From Actinomycetes bacterium (lineage in GTDB: Bacteria > Actinomycetota > Actinomycetes > Propionibacteriales > Nocardioidaceae): a stretch of 14,458 bases of DNA. Positions 1 through 6,078 of the stretch are shown in pieces (position 1 is the first letter of the stretch; every line of letters begins with the position of its first letter). A program made the translations under genes and the position numbers. The stretch is from positions 1-14,458 of the forward strand of contig JAKPAQ010000243.1 in assembly GCA_029779385.1 (NCBI GenBank). The letters are read 5' to 3'. The notes below the pieces were generated by a model. That model saw only the letters and a list, made by a program, of their open reading frames with translations. It did not search any database and had not been told where the DNA came from.

Positions 1-220
1 ACGGCATGAACCCCTGCACGAACGAGCTGTACGTCTCGTTGATCATTCGCTGCGACTCGGCGGCGATCGTGCCGAAAACCAGCGAACTTTTTCCCGAACC
101 AGACACCCCGGTAAACGCGGTAAGCCGGCGTTTGGGGATCTGGACCGAGACGTTCTTCAGGTTGTTAACCCGAGCGCCTTGAACGCGAATCAAGTCATGG
201 GAATCAGCTGGGTTAGTCAC
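1..220 (-). CDS. UvrA-like ABC ATPase, N-terminal fragment (runs off left edge)
   Basis: Only the first 73 residues are in the window. The reading starts at a GTG (218-220), giving [20 protein letters not shown]. It shows the UvrA-family N terminus: the '[15 protein letters not shown]' strand, then a Walker A motif GVSGSGKS at residues 38-45. After Walker A it reads [20 protein letters not shown], not the '[20 protein letters not shown]' type seen in canonical excision-repair UvrA. That places it with the UvrA-like paralogues common in actinomycetes, which are often annotated simply as UvrA. Some relatives have been linked to antibiotic self-resistance instead of, or besides, DNA repair. It begins 5 bases after the stop of the flavin monooxygenase upstream, so the two are probably cotranscribed and translationally coupled. 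The family is clear; the substrate or DNA role is not, because most of the protein lies outside the window. Confidence 0.85.
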   Translation of the reverse strand, partial: MTNPADSHDLIRVQGARVNNLKNVSVQIPKRRLTAFTGVSGSGKSSLVFGTIAAESQRMINETYSSFVQGFMP

Positions 221-225
221 CCGAT

Positions 226-1275
226 TCAATCTAGTGCCGAAGCTGCCTTCCAACCCAGCGGTACAGCCACTAACTCGACGAAGTTTTGCAAAAGTTGGGC
301 GTTGAAATCCACCCCAAGTTGGTTCGGAACAGTCAGCAGCAGCGTGTCAGCTGCGGCAATTGCCTCGTCGGCGGCCAAGTCCTCGATCAGTCTGTCGGGT
401 TCGGCAGCATATGTTTTGCCGAAGCGGGCATTGCCGCCGTCGAGGAAACCGACCTGATCGCGGCTGCGTGACTCGTGGCCGAAGTAGGCATGGTCAAGGT
501 CGCTGACTAGCGGGAAAATGCTGCGACTGACCGAGACTCGAGGTTCGCGATCGTGGCCGGCCGCTGCCCACGCCTCGCGGAAAAGTTGAATCTGTTCGGC
601 CTGAAGTTGGTGGAATGGCACGCCGGTATCTTCGGTCAGCAGTGTCGAACTCATCAGGTTCATGCCCGCTTCGGCGGCCCACTGGGCCGTTGCGCGACTG
701 CCGGCGCCCCACCAGATCCGGTCGCGAAGGCCCGGCGAATGAGGTTGAATCCCTAAGAGTCCTGGCGGGTTCGGGAACATCGGCCGCGGGTTCGGTTCGG
801 CGAACCCCTCCCCATTGATCACCTGCAAGAACACATCTGCATGCTGGCGCGCCAAATCGGCGTCGCTTTGCCCGTCGGCGGGCACATGGCCGAAATAGCG
901 GAAGCCGTCGATGACTTGTTCGGGTGAACCGCGGCTGATACCCAACTGGAGTCGCCCGCCAGAAATAAGGTCGGCCGAGCCGGCGTCCTCGGCCATATAG
1001 AGCGGGTTCTCGTAGCGCATATCAATAACGCCGGTGCCGATCTCGATCTGCGACGTGCGCGCACCAATGGCCGCAAGCAACGGAAACGGTGAACCGAGTT
1101 GGTTGGCGAAGTGGTGGACTCGAAAGTACGCGCCGTCGACGCCGACTTCTTCGGCCGCGACCGCAAGATCGATCGATTGCAGCAGGGTATCTGCTGCGGA
1201 CCGGGTCGCCGAGTGCGGCGAATCGGACCAGTGGCCAAAGGACAGGAACCCAATTTTCTTCACATTTACTGTCAA
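226..1275 (-). CDS. LLM-class (luciferase-like) flavin-dependent oxidoreductase
   Basis: The 349-residue protein is the usual length for a single-domain bacterial luciferase-like monooxygenase with a TIM-barrel fold. Visible family features are the early strand 'IGFLSFGHW' (8-16), 'RVHHF' (52-56), the '[17 protein letters not shown]' strand-loop from about residue 81, '[15 protein letters not shown]' (106-120) and the C-terminal-half motif '[19 protein letters not shown]'. Family members oxidise organic substrates with reduced FMN or F420. Neither the cofactor nor the substrate can be read from the sequence. The start chosen is TTG (1273-1275), because a GAGG lies 10 bases upstream and the only nearby upstream ATG is followed at once by TGA. 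A GTG four codons inside is the alternative. The gene is first in a two-gene unit with the UvrA-like ATPase, a pairing that could suggest detoxification or drug tolerance, but this is inference. Confidence 0.88.
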   Translation of the reverse strand: MTVNVKKIGFLSFGHWSDSPHSATRSAADTLLQSIDLAVAAEEVGVDGAYFRVHHFANQLGSPFPLLAAIGARTSQIEIGTGVIDMRYENPLYMAEDAGSADLISGGRLQLGISRGSPEQVIDGFRYFGHVPADGQSDADLARQHADVFLQVINGEGFAEPNPRPMFPNPPGLLGIQPHSPGLRDRIWWGAGSRATAQWAAEAGMNLMSSTLLTEDTGVPFHQLQAEQIQLFREAWAAAGHDREPRVSVSRSIFPLVSDLDHAYFGHESRSRDQVGFLDGGNARFGKTYAAEPDRLIEDLAADEAIAAADTLLLTVPNQLGVDFNAQLLQNFVELVAVPLGWKAASALD

Positions 1276-1408
1276 CGTCGTATTGCCTCACATGATTCCG
1301 CGCAGCGGTTTCGGGCGCTGCTGTTGGCACATGGCTAGCTACGACGCGCCGACCAGTGCAAGGCCAGATTCTCGATGAGCGGCTCCCTCAGGTGAAAGAA
1401 TCAGAAGT
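1276..1408. promoter_or_regulatory. Divergent intergenic region, flavin oxidoreductase / ppk2
   Basis: This 133-base gap is the longest non-coding stretch in the window and must carry promoters in both directions. On the minus strand a weak pair, TTGCAC and TAGCCA, is spaced by 18 bases. I would not rely on it. A small inverted repeat, GCAGCG at 1302-1307 and CGCTGC at 1316-1321 with an 8-base loop, would lie in the 5' leader of the oxidoreductase mRNA. No strong Shine-Dalgarno sequence precedes ppk2; the best is a loose GGTGAAAG about 10 bases upstream. No known riboswitch fold was recognised. Confidence 0.35.
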
Positions 1409-2269
1409 ATGAATACGAAGAAGCCACCCGCAGGCGCCGACGATGTCAAAGCTGGAGCCGTCCAGGAAGAATTCCCGGAACGCTACAACGAAAAAGGCAT
1501 GCTGCGAGGCTCCTTCTACGACGAAGAAATGGCGCGGCTGCAAGAGCAACTGGTGCTTTTGCAGTATTGGATTCAGCATCACGGTCTAAAAGTCGTGGTG
1601 ATCTTTGAAGGGCGCGGCACGGCCGGCAAGGGCGGCGTGATCAAACGAATCACCGAACGCACCAGTCCCCGAACCGTCCGCGTCGCAGCACTCCCGCGCC
1701 CGACTGAACGCGAGAAGACTCAGTGGTATTTCCAGCGCTATGTCGAGCATCTGCCGGCTGCCGGCGAGATGGTGTTGTTCGACCGCAGTTGGTACAACCG
1801 GTCGAATGTGGAACGGGTGATGGGATTTTGTACCGACGAAGAGCATGAAGAGTTCTTGCGATCGGCGCCCGAGTTCGAACGGATGCTGGTGCGGTCGGGC
1901 ATCACCGTGATCAAGTACTGGTTCAGCGTGAGCTTCGAAGAGCAGCGCCGCCGGTTTGAAGCGCGCAACATTGAACCCGTGAAGCGGTGGAAACTCTCTG
2001 ACATGGATCTGGCAGAGCACGAGTTCTATGTGAAGTACTCGATGGCGAAAGACACGACGTTCCAGTACACCGACATCAAGCAGGCGCCGTGGTGGGTCGT
2101 GCCGTCGGACGACAAAAAGGCTGCGCGACTCAACTGCATTTCGCACCTGTTGTCGCAGTTCGACTATGACGACGTTGCGCCGGATCCGGTGAAGCTACCG
2201 AAGATGCAGGATCTGGCCTATGTGCGGCCGCCGATGGACGATCAGACTTTCGTTCCGTTGAGGTTCTAA
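1409..2269 (+). CDS. ppk2: Polyphosphate kinase 2 (class I PPK2)
   Basis: The 286-residue protein is a single-domain PPK2, a P-loop kinase that moves phosphate between polyphosphate and nucleotides, typically ADP or GDP to ATP or GTP in class I. It is cytosolic. Visible motifs are the Walker A loop GRGTAGKGG (68-76), the Walker B-like VLFDRSWYNR (122-131), and the lid-helix stretch FEEQRRRFEARN (176-187) whose basic residues grip polyphosphate. The 'YGADR'-free body, followed by 'KRWKLSDMDL' (192-201) and 'PWWVVPSDDKKAARLN' (227-242), is typical of the family. Length and single-domain layout fit class I rather than the tandem class II enzymes. The gene is monocistronic, divergent from the flavin oxidoreductase. 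Its TAA stop overlaps the opposing stop of the ceramidase-like gene (bases 2266-2269). A role in energy or phosphate storage follows from the family. Class assignment from sequence alone is likely but not proven. Confidence 0.93.
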   Translation: MNTKKPPAGADDVKAGAVQEEFPERYNEKGMLRGSFYDEEMARLQEQLVLLQYWIQHHGLKVVVIFEGRGTAGKGGVIKRITERTSPRTVRVAALPRPTEREKTQWYFQRYVEHLPAAGEMVLFDRSWYNRSNVERVMGFCTDEEHEEFLRSAPEFERMLVRSGITVIKYWFSVSFEEQRRRFEARNIEPVKRWKLSDMDLAEHEFYVKYSMAKDTTFQYTDIKQAPWWVVPSDDKKAARLNCISHLLSQFDYDDVAPDPVKLPKMQDLAYVRPPMDDQTFVPLRF

Positions 2270-3045
2270 GTAGCGACCGTGGCCTGATCGTCTGCCACAT
2301 AAAGCCGGAAAAGCAGGTATGCCGACAAGGCGCAGCCCAGATGCCAGATGGCGTGACCTTGCAGCAGGCTGTCGGGGACGCACCAAGCGCCTTGGTCTAA
2401 GTTCCAGATGACGAAGGACAGGCCGAGAGTGCCGACCGCGGCGATTCCGGCCTTACCCACTCCCCTGCTCCTCGTTCGAGACCAAAGAACTACCTCGCTG
2501 ATGAGCGTGAGCAGGATCAGTACCGCAAAGACGGCGTTCCCCGCATGCAGCACCACGGGCAGTTCAGGGCCAGTGAGGTAGATGATTTCGCTGCCGAACA
2601 GCAGGACCGCGAACAGTCCGTAAAAACGTATGGCGGTCAAATCGGCAAGGCGTTTGATTGCATAGGAACTTGTGAAGGCCGCCAACAAAAACATCGAAGT
2701 AAGGTCGAGGTGCTTTCCCCACGCGGTGCCGGTGGCGTGCATGGCCGCGCTTGCCGGGCCGAGCAAGACGACTACGCATGCAAACAACGTGACCGTTGAA
2801 TCCATCAGTTGTGGCCGGGTCCGCGCCTGCCAGCCGATTGAAAGTCCAGCAATAACGAAACCCAGGTTTGACCAAGTGTTTGCTGGTTGATTTACCAGAC
2901 CGTCGCGAAGGGCCTCGCAGAATAAATCGCCGTGGCCAAGATCTGGACCTAGCCAACCCCCAACGACGGCCGCAGCAAGCAGACCGATGGAGACTACCCC
3001 CACCGCTAGCGCTGTCGAGAATGGGTTCAGCGCTGGGCGACTCAT
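2266..3045 (-). CDS. Ceramidase-like (CREST superfamily) membrane hydrolase
   Basis: The 259-residue polytopic membrane protein resembles alkaline ceramidase and belongs to the CREST group of membrane metal hydrolases. Visible features are FCE (42-44), NQPANTWSN (52-60), GPASAAMHATGT (96-107) with LDLTSM (113-118), and LQGHAIWH (228-235), separated by about seven hydrophobic segments. The spacing of the human ACER3 active site is kept: Ser99-x3-His103, then Asp114 eleven residues on, then His231-x3-His235. Eukaryotic relatives cleave the amide of ceramides. The bacterial substrate is unknown, since most actinomycetes do not make sphingolipids. The reading frame is open upstream to 3222, but the ATG at 3043-3045 is chosen because longer starts would overlap the divergent hydrolase and add a non-hydrophobic leader. 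There is no good ribosome site. The 3' end overlaps ppk2 by four bases. Confidence 0.85.
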   Translation of the reverse strand: MSRPALNPFSTALAVGVVSIGLLAAAVVGGWLGPDLGHGDLFCEALRDGLVNQPANTWSNLGFVIAGLSIGWQARTRPQLMDSTVTLFACVVVLLGPASAAMHATGTAWGKHLDLTSMFLLAAFTSSYAIKRLADLTAIRFYGLFAVLLFGSEIIYLTGPELPVVLHAGNAVFAVLILLTLISEVVLWSRTRSRGVGKAGIAAVGTLGLSFVIWNLDQGAWCVPDSLLQGHAIWHLGCALSAYLLFRLYVADDQATVAT

Positions 3046-3072
3046 GGGCCCAATCGTGGCACGATGAGGACC

Positions 3073-3714
3073 ATGAAGATCACCAGATTTGGACATTCGG
3101 CAGTGCTGGTCGAGTCGGGTCAGACGCGTGTTTTGGTCGACCCGGGCGTTTTTAGCGTTCCTGATCTTTGGGATTTGACTGGACTTGCTGCGATCGTGGT
3201 GACGCATCAGCACCCCGACCACCTCGATCTGGCCCGGGTCGGCGATCTGATCGCGGCAAATCCAGGCGTCCAGTTGCTTGCCGAGCCGCAGACAGCGACG
3301 AACTTGGCTGATTGGACGCCCACCTCAGTTGACGCCCGCTATTCGATTGGCGAGTTAACGCTGACCGGAGTGGGCGGTCAGCACGCGGAGATACTGGACA
3401 CGATTCCCCGGGTAGGCAACATTGGCATGTTGGTGTCCGACCCGGCCGGCACAACCTTTTTCCACCCGGGCGACTCTTACGAGTACCGGCCAGCAGGCGT
3501 CGATATTCTCGCGATCCCCTTGGCGGCGCCGTGGGCAAAAATGGCTGAAACAATTGACTTTGTCCGGGCCATTTCGCCCCACACAGCGTTTCCAATTCAC
3601 GACGGTGTGCTCGCCGACTCTGGCTATGGGATCTATTGGATGCACGTCCAAAATCACGGCGGCGTTGCGGATCTTCAACAATTAGGACAGTCCGCTCCTC
3701 TGGTTCTGGGCTGA
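3073..3714 (+). CDS. Metallo-beta-lactamase-fold metal-dependent hydrolase
   Basis: The 213-residue protein is a small stand-alone MBL-fold hydrolase of the UlaG / 'metal-dependent hydrolase' type. Counting from MKITRFGHSA, the dinuclear zinc site is complete: THQHPDHLD gives His45, His47, Asp49 and His50; GGQHAEI gives His104; FHPGDS gives Asp134; PIHDG gives His176. There is no signal peptide, so it should be cytosolic. The start at 3073 matches the family's usual 'MKITxFGHS' beginning. An in-frame ATG at 3064 would add MRT and cannot be excluded; GAGGA just before 3073 is closer than ideal for a ribosome site. Only 27 bases (18 with the longer start) separate it from the divergent ceramidase-like gene, so the two promoters must overlap each other or the coding sequence. 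The substrate cannot be inferred. Confidence 0.88.
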   Translation: MKITRFGHSAVLVESGQTRVLVDPGVFSVPDLWDLTGLAAIVVTHQHPDHLDLARVGDLIAANPGVQLLAEPQTATNLADWTPTSVDARYSIGELTLTGVGGQHAEILDTIPRVGNIGMLVSDPAGTTFFHPGDSYEYRPAGVDILAIPLAAPWAKMAETIDFVRAISPHTAFPIHDGVLADSGYGIYWMHVQNHGGVADLQQLGQSAPLVLG

Positions 3715-3734
3715 CACGCGCCGGATTCGGGGTT

Positions 3735-3752
3735 TATCTCACAACTGAGATA
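3735..3752. promoter_or_regulatory. Perfect palindrome, candidate operator for the XRE-MurA protein
   Basis: TATCTCA at 3735-3741 and TGAGATA at 3746-3752 form a perfect inverted repeat with a 4-base spacer, CAAC. It ends 10 bases before the ATG of a gene whose product starts with an XRE helix-turn-helix, and its last two bases are the TA of the likely -10 box. Two-fold symmetric sites of this size are typical of XRE-family dimers. A protein bound here would block RNA polymerase. The symmetry is seen directly; binding by the downstream protein is inferred. A role as an RNA hairpin is less likely, because the transcript probably starts downstream of it. Confidence 0.6.
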
Positions 3753-3756
3753 CGCT
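3751..3756 (+). promoter_or_regulatory. Candidate -10 box of a leaderless promoter for the XRE-MurA gene
   Basis: TACGCT matches the actinobacterial TANNNT -10 consensus. It is followed by exactly six bases and then the ATG at 3763, so transcription would begin at the A of the start codon. The absence of any Shine-Dalgarno sequence in the preceding 30 bases fits a leaderless mRNA, which is common in actinomycetes. No convincing -35 box is visible. Confidence 0.5.
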
Positions 3757-3762
3757 TCATGC

Positions 3763-5301
3763 ATGACTCAGAGCGATGATTACTTGGCCCGGATCGGCAC
3801 CCTAATCCGTGATGCCAGGCAACATTCGGGGCTAACCCAGGCCCAACTCGCAACTGAACTGAACACCAGCCAGAGCGCCATCAACCGGATTGAAAAAGGT
3901 CAGCAGAACCTGACGCTGGACATGTTGGCTCGCATTGGTGAGGCATTGGACTCTGAACTAGTCAGTGTGGCGCCAACCGCCGGGCCGAGCCACCTTCGGG
4001 TCAAGGGTGGCACGACTCTTTCGGGCACGATCGACGTCAAATCCAGCAAGAACGCTGGCGTGGCCCTGCTGTGCGCAGCCCTCCTAAATGTCGGCACGAC
4101 CACCCTGCGCAAAGTTGCCAGGATCGAGGAGGTCAACCGCCTGCTTGAAGTGCTCGAATCGATCGGTGTTCGCACTCGCTGGTTGAACGACCAAAATGAC
4201 CTCGAAATTGTCGTGCCCGAACGTCTCGACCTGGCCAAGATGAACGAGGAAGCCGCGCGTCGCACGCGCAGCATCATCATGTTCCTGGGCCCGCTGATGC
4301 ATCGGTCAGACGAGTTCGAACTCCCCTATGCCGGCGGCTGCGATTTGGGCACTCGAACGGTCGAACCGCACATGACCGCGTTGCGACCATTTGGACTCAA
4401 GGTCCTCGCCACCGAGGGAAGTTATCACGCGACTTCGGCCGCCGGCGTGGTGCCGGACCGGCCGATCGTGTTGACCGAACGCGGCGACACGGTTACCGAA
4501 AATGCGCTGTTAGCCGCCGCGCGAACCGACGGCACCACGACCATCCGAAACGCCAGCCCCAACTACATGGTCCAAGACTTGTGTTTCTTCCTGGAGAAGC
4601 TCGGCGTCCAGATCGAGGGCATCGGCACCACGACTCTGCGCGTGACCGGAAAGTCGAAGATCAGCGGCGACGTCGACTACGCACCCAGCGAAGACCCGAT
4701 CGAGGCGATGAGCCTGATCACGGCCGCGATCGTCACGAACTCGCAAATCACGGTCTGCCGAGTGCCGATCGAGTTCATGGAAATCGAGTTGGCACTGCTC
4801 GAGGAGATGGGTTTCGCCTACGAAAGGTCGGCTGAATATTTGGCAGAGAACGGCCACACGCGGTTGGTCGACATCACTACCTTCCCCTCGCAACTCAAGG
4901 CACCGATCGACAAAATTCACCCGATGCCGTTCCCTGGACTGAACATTGACAATCTGCCCTTTTTCGCTGTGATTGCAGCGTCGGCCGAAGGGCAGACGAT
5001 GCTTCACGACTGGGTTTACGAAAACCGGGCAATCTACTTGACCGAACTGAACAAACTCGGCGCTCAGGTGAAGTTGCTTGACCCGCACCGAGTGCTTATT
5101 GAGGGCCCAACTCACTGGAGCGGAGCTGAACTGGTTTGCCCCCCGGCTTTGCGTCCGGCAGTGGTGATCTTGCTGGCCATGCTGGCGGCCAAGGGAACTT
5201 CAGTTTTGCGCAGTGTCTATGTAATCAACCGCGGCTACGAAGACCTTGCATTACGACTTAATGACCTTGGCGCGCAGATCGAGACGTTCCGCGACATCTA
5301 A
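3763..5301 (+). CDS. murA: XRE HTH-fused UDP-N-acetylglucosamine 1-carboxyvinyltransferase (MurA family)
   Basis: The 512-residue protein has two parts. Residues 8-68 are an XRE-type helix-turn-helix, with TQAQLATELNTSQSAINRIE at 25-44. From about residue 77 to the end is an EPT/MurA fold, which transfers enolpyruvate from PEP to UDP-GlcNAc in the first step of peptidoglycan precursor synthesis. Key MurA residues are present: Lys96-Asn97, Cys193 in PYAGGCDLGTR (the PEP-attacking, fosfomycin-target Cys115 of E. coli), Arg198, Asp396 (Asp305 equivalent), Arg422 in YENRA, and Arg464. The catalytic Asp is preceded by FPGLNI rather than FPT, a three-residue insertion. Similar HTH-MurA proteins occur in other actinomycetes, so the fusion is an established but little-studied family. 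It may be a second MurA beside a plain one elsewhere in the genome. It starts at ATG 3763, probably leaderless, under a palindrome that its own HTH may bind. Confidence 0.9.
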   Translation: MTQSDDYLARIGTLIRDARQHSGLTQAQLATELNTSQSAINRIEKGQQNLTLDMLARIGEALDSELVSVAPTAGPSHLRVKGGTTLSGTIDVKSSKNAGVALLCAALLNVGTTTLRKVARIEEVNRLLEVLESIGVRTRWLNDQNDLEIVVPERLDLAKMNEEAARRTRSIIMFLGPLMHRSDEFELPYAGGCDLGTRTVEPHMTALRPFGLKVLATEGSYHATSAAGVVPDRPIVLTERGDTVTENALLAAARTDGTTTIRNASPNYMVQDLCFFLEKLGVQIEGIGTTTLRVTGKSKISGDVDYAPSEDPIEAMSLITAAIVTNSQITVCRVPIEFMEIELALLEEMGFAYERSAEYLAENGHTRLVDITTFPSQLKAPIDKIHPMPFPGLNIDNLPFFAVIAASAEGQTMLHDWVYENRAIYLTELNKLGAQVKLLDPHRVLIEGPTHWSGAELVCPPALRPAVVILLAMLAAKGTSVLRSVYVINRGYEDLALRLNDLGAQIETFRDI

Positions 5302-5316
5302 CGCTAGGTTGGCTCC

Positions 5317-6078
5317 GTGAGTACATCGCCGTACCTGGAGCCTGCTGCGCCCGTTGCCTTCGCCCATCGAGGCGGGGCGATGGTCGAAGCAAATATCGGC
5401 ATTGAGAACTCGCTCGCCGCGTTCACCCACGCGTACGAATTTGGCTACCGCTACATGGAGACCGACGTGCGCTGCAGTCGCGACGGCGTCGTTTACGCCT
5501 GCCATGACGAACGACTCGGACGGTTGCTCAATCGCGACGTGGCTATCGCTGAATTGTCTGCGGCCGAAATCGATGCCGCGCTGCTCGGCGATCGCGAACC
5601 GATCATCCGACTCGACGCGCTAATTGAAGCGTTGCCTGGCGCGAGATGGAATATCGACATCAAGTCAGACGACGGCGTTGACCCCACGACAGATCTGCTT
5701 TCGAAGATGGGCGTGCTCGATGACGTCTGCCTAGCCTCGTTTTCGCATTCTCGGTTAGTGCGAATCCGCGAGAAATTGCCCCAAGTCGTCACCTCGGCCT
5801 CACAGCGCGAAGCCGCCCAAATGGTGCTTGGCCTAGGGGTTCCGAAGGCTCCCAGGATCTTCCAAGTTCCGGTTAGCCACGCTCGGGTTCCGGTAGTGAC
5901 TCGCAGTTTTGTTCGTCGCGCCCACAAGGCCGGCAAATTCGTTCACGTTTGGACGATCGATGAACCCGAAGAAATGCATCGACTTGCCGACCTTGGTGTC
6001 GACGGGATCATGACCGATAGAACCGACCTACTCAAAGACGTGCTGTTGGCGCGCGGCCAGTGGAAGGAACCCGCATGA
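5317..6078 (+). CDS. Glycerophosphodiester phosphodiesterase (GDPD family)
   Basis: The 253-residue cytosolic protein has the GDPD TIM-barrel fold, which hydrolyses glycerophosphodiesters to sn-glycerol 3-phosphate and an alcohol. The active-site pieces are in order: HRGG (17-20), IENSLAAF (29-36), METDVRCSRDG (47-57), ACHDERLGR (61-69), NIDIKSD (112-118) and a C-terminal VHVWTIDEPEEMHRLADLG followed by GIMTDR. His17, Glu48, Asp50 and His63 cover the general acid/base and calcium ligands of the family. No signal peptide is present, unlike periplasmic GlpQ. The start is the GTG at 5317, with AGG about eight bases upstream. It lies 15 bases after the MurA-family gene and its stop overlaps the transporter's start as ATGA, so it is probably in one operon with both. 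Substrate range is not evident. Confidence 0.92.
   Translation: MSTSPYLEPAAPVAFAHRGGAMVEANIGIENSLAAFTHAYEFGYRYMETDVRCSRDGVVYACHDERLGRLLNRDVAIAELSAAEIDAALLGDREPIIRLDALIEALPGARWNIDIKSDDGVDPTTDLLSKMGVLDDVCLASFSHSRLVRIREKLPQVVTSASQREAAQMVLGLGVPKAPRIFQVPVSHARVPVVTRSFVRRAHKAGKFVHVWTIDEPEEMHRLADLGVDGIMTDRTDLLKDVLLARGQWKEPA
6062..6068 (+). promoter_or_regulatory. Ribosome binding site fixing the transporter start
   Basis: GGAAGGA lies six bases before the ATG at 6075, within the last codons of the phosphodiesterase gene. It decides in favour of 6075 over the in-frame GTG at 6060, which has no such site. Confidence 0.7.

Noticed and set aside
1270..1275. TTGACA on the minus strand, a perfect -35 hexamer
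   Set aside because: It coincides with the likely TTG start codon of the flavin oxidoreductase, and no -10 box follows at 16-18 bases.
1586..2146. 186-codon open frame antisense to ppk2
   Set aside because: There is no ribosome site or recognisable domain, and it lies entirely inside the conserved kinase frame.
2237..2292. Inverted repeat GACGATCAG / CTGATCGTC around the ppk2 and ceramidase-like stop codons
   Set aside because: The arms are 38 bases apart, and each simply encodes Asp-Asp-Gln on its own strand. This looks like coincidence rather than a terminator.
3046..3222. 59-residue N-terminal extension of the ceramidase-like protein
   Set aside because: The extra stretch is charged, has no family similarity and would overlap the divergent MBL hydrolase gene. 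The ATG at 3045 leads directly into the first membrane segment.
4510..5115. 201-codon open frame antisense to the MurA domain
   Set aside because: It is rich in Arg, Asp, His and Val, shows no motif, and mirrors a strongly conserved enzyme. It is explained by codon bias of the sense gene.
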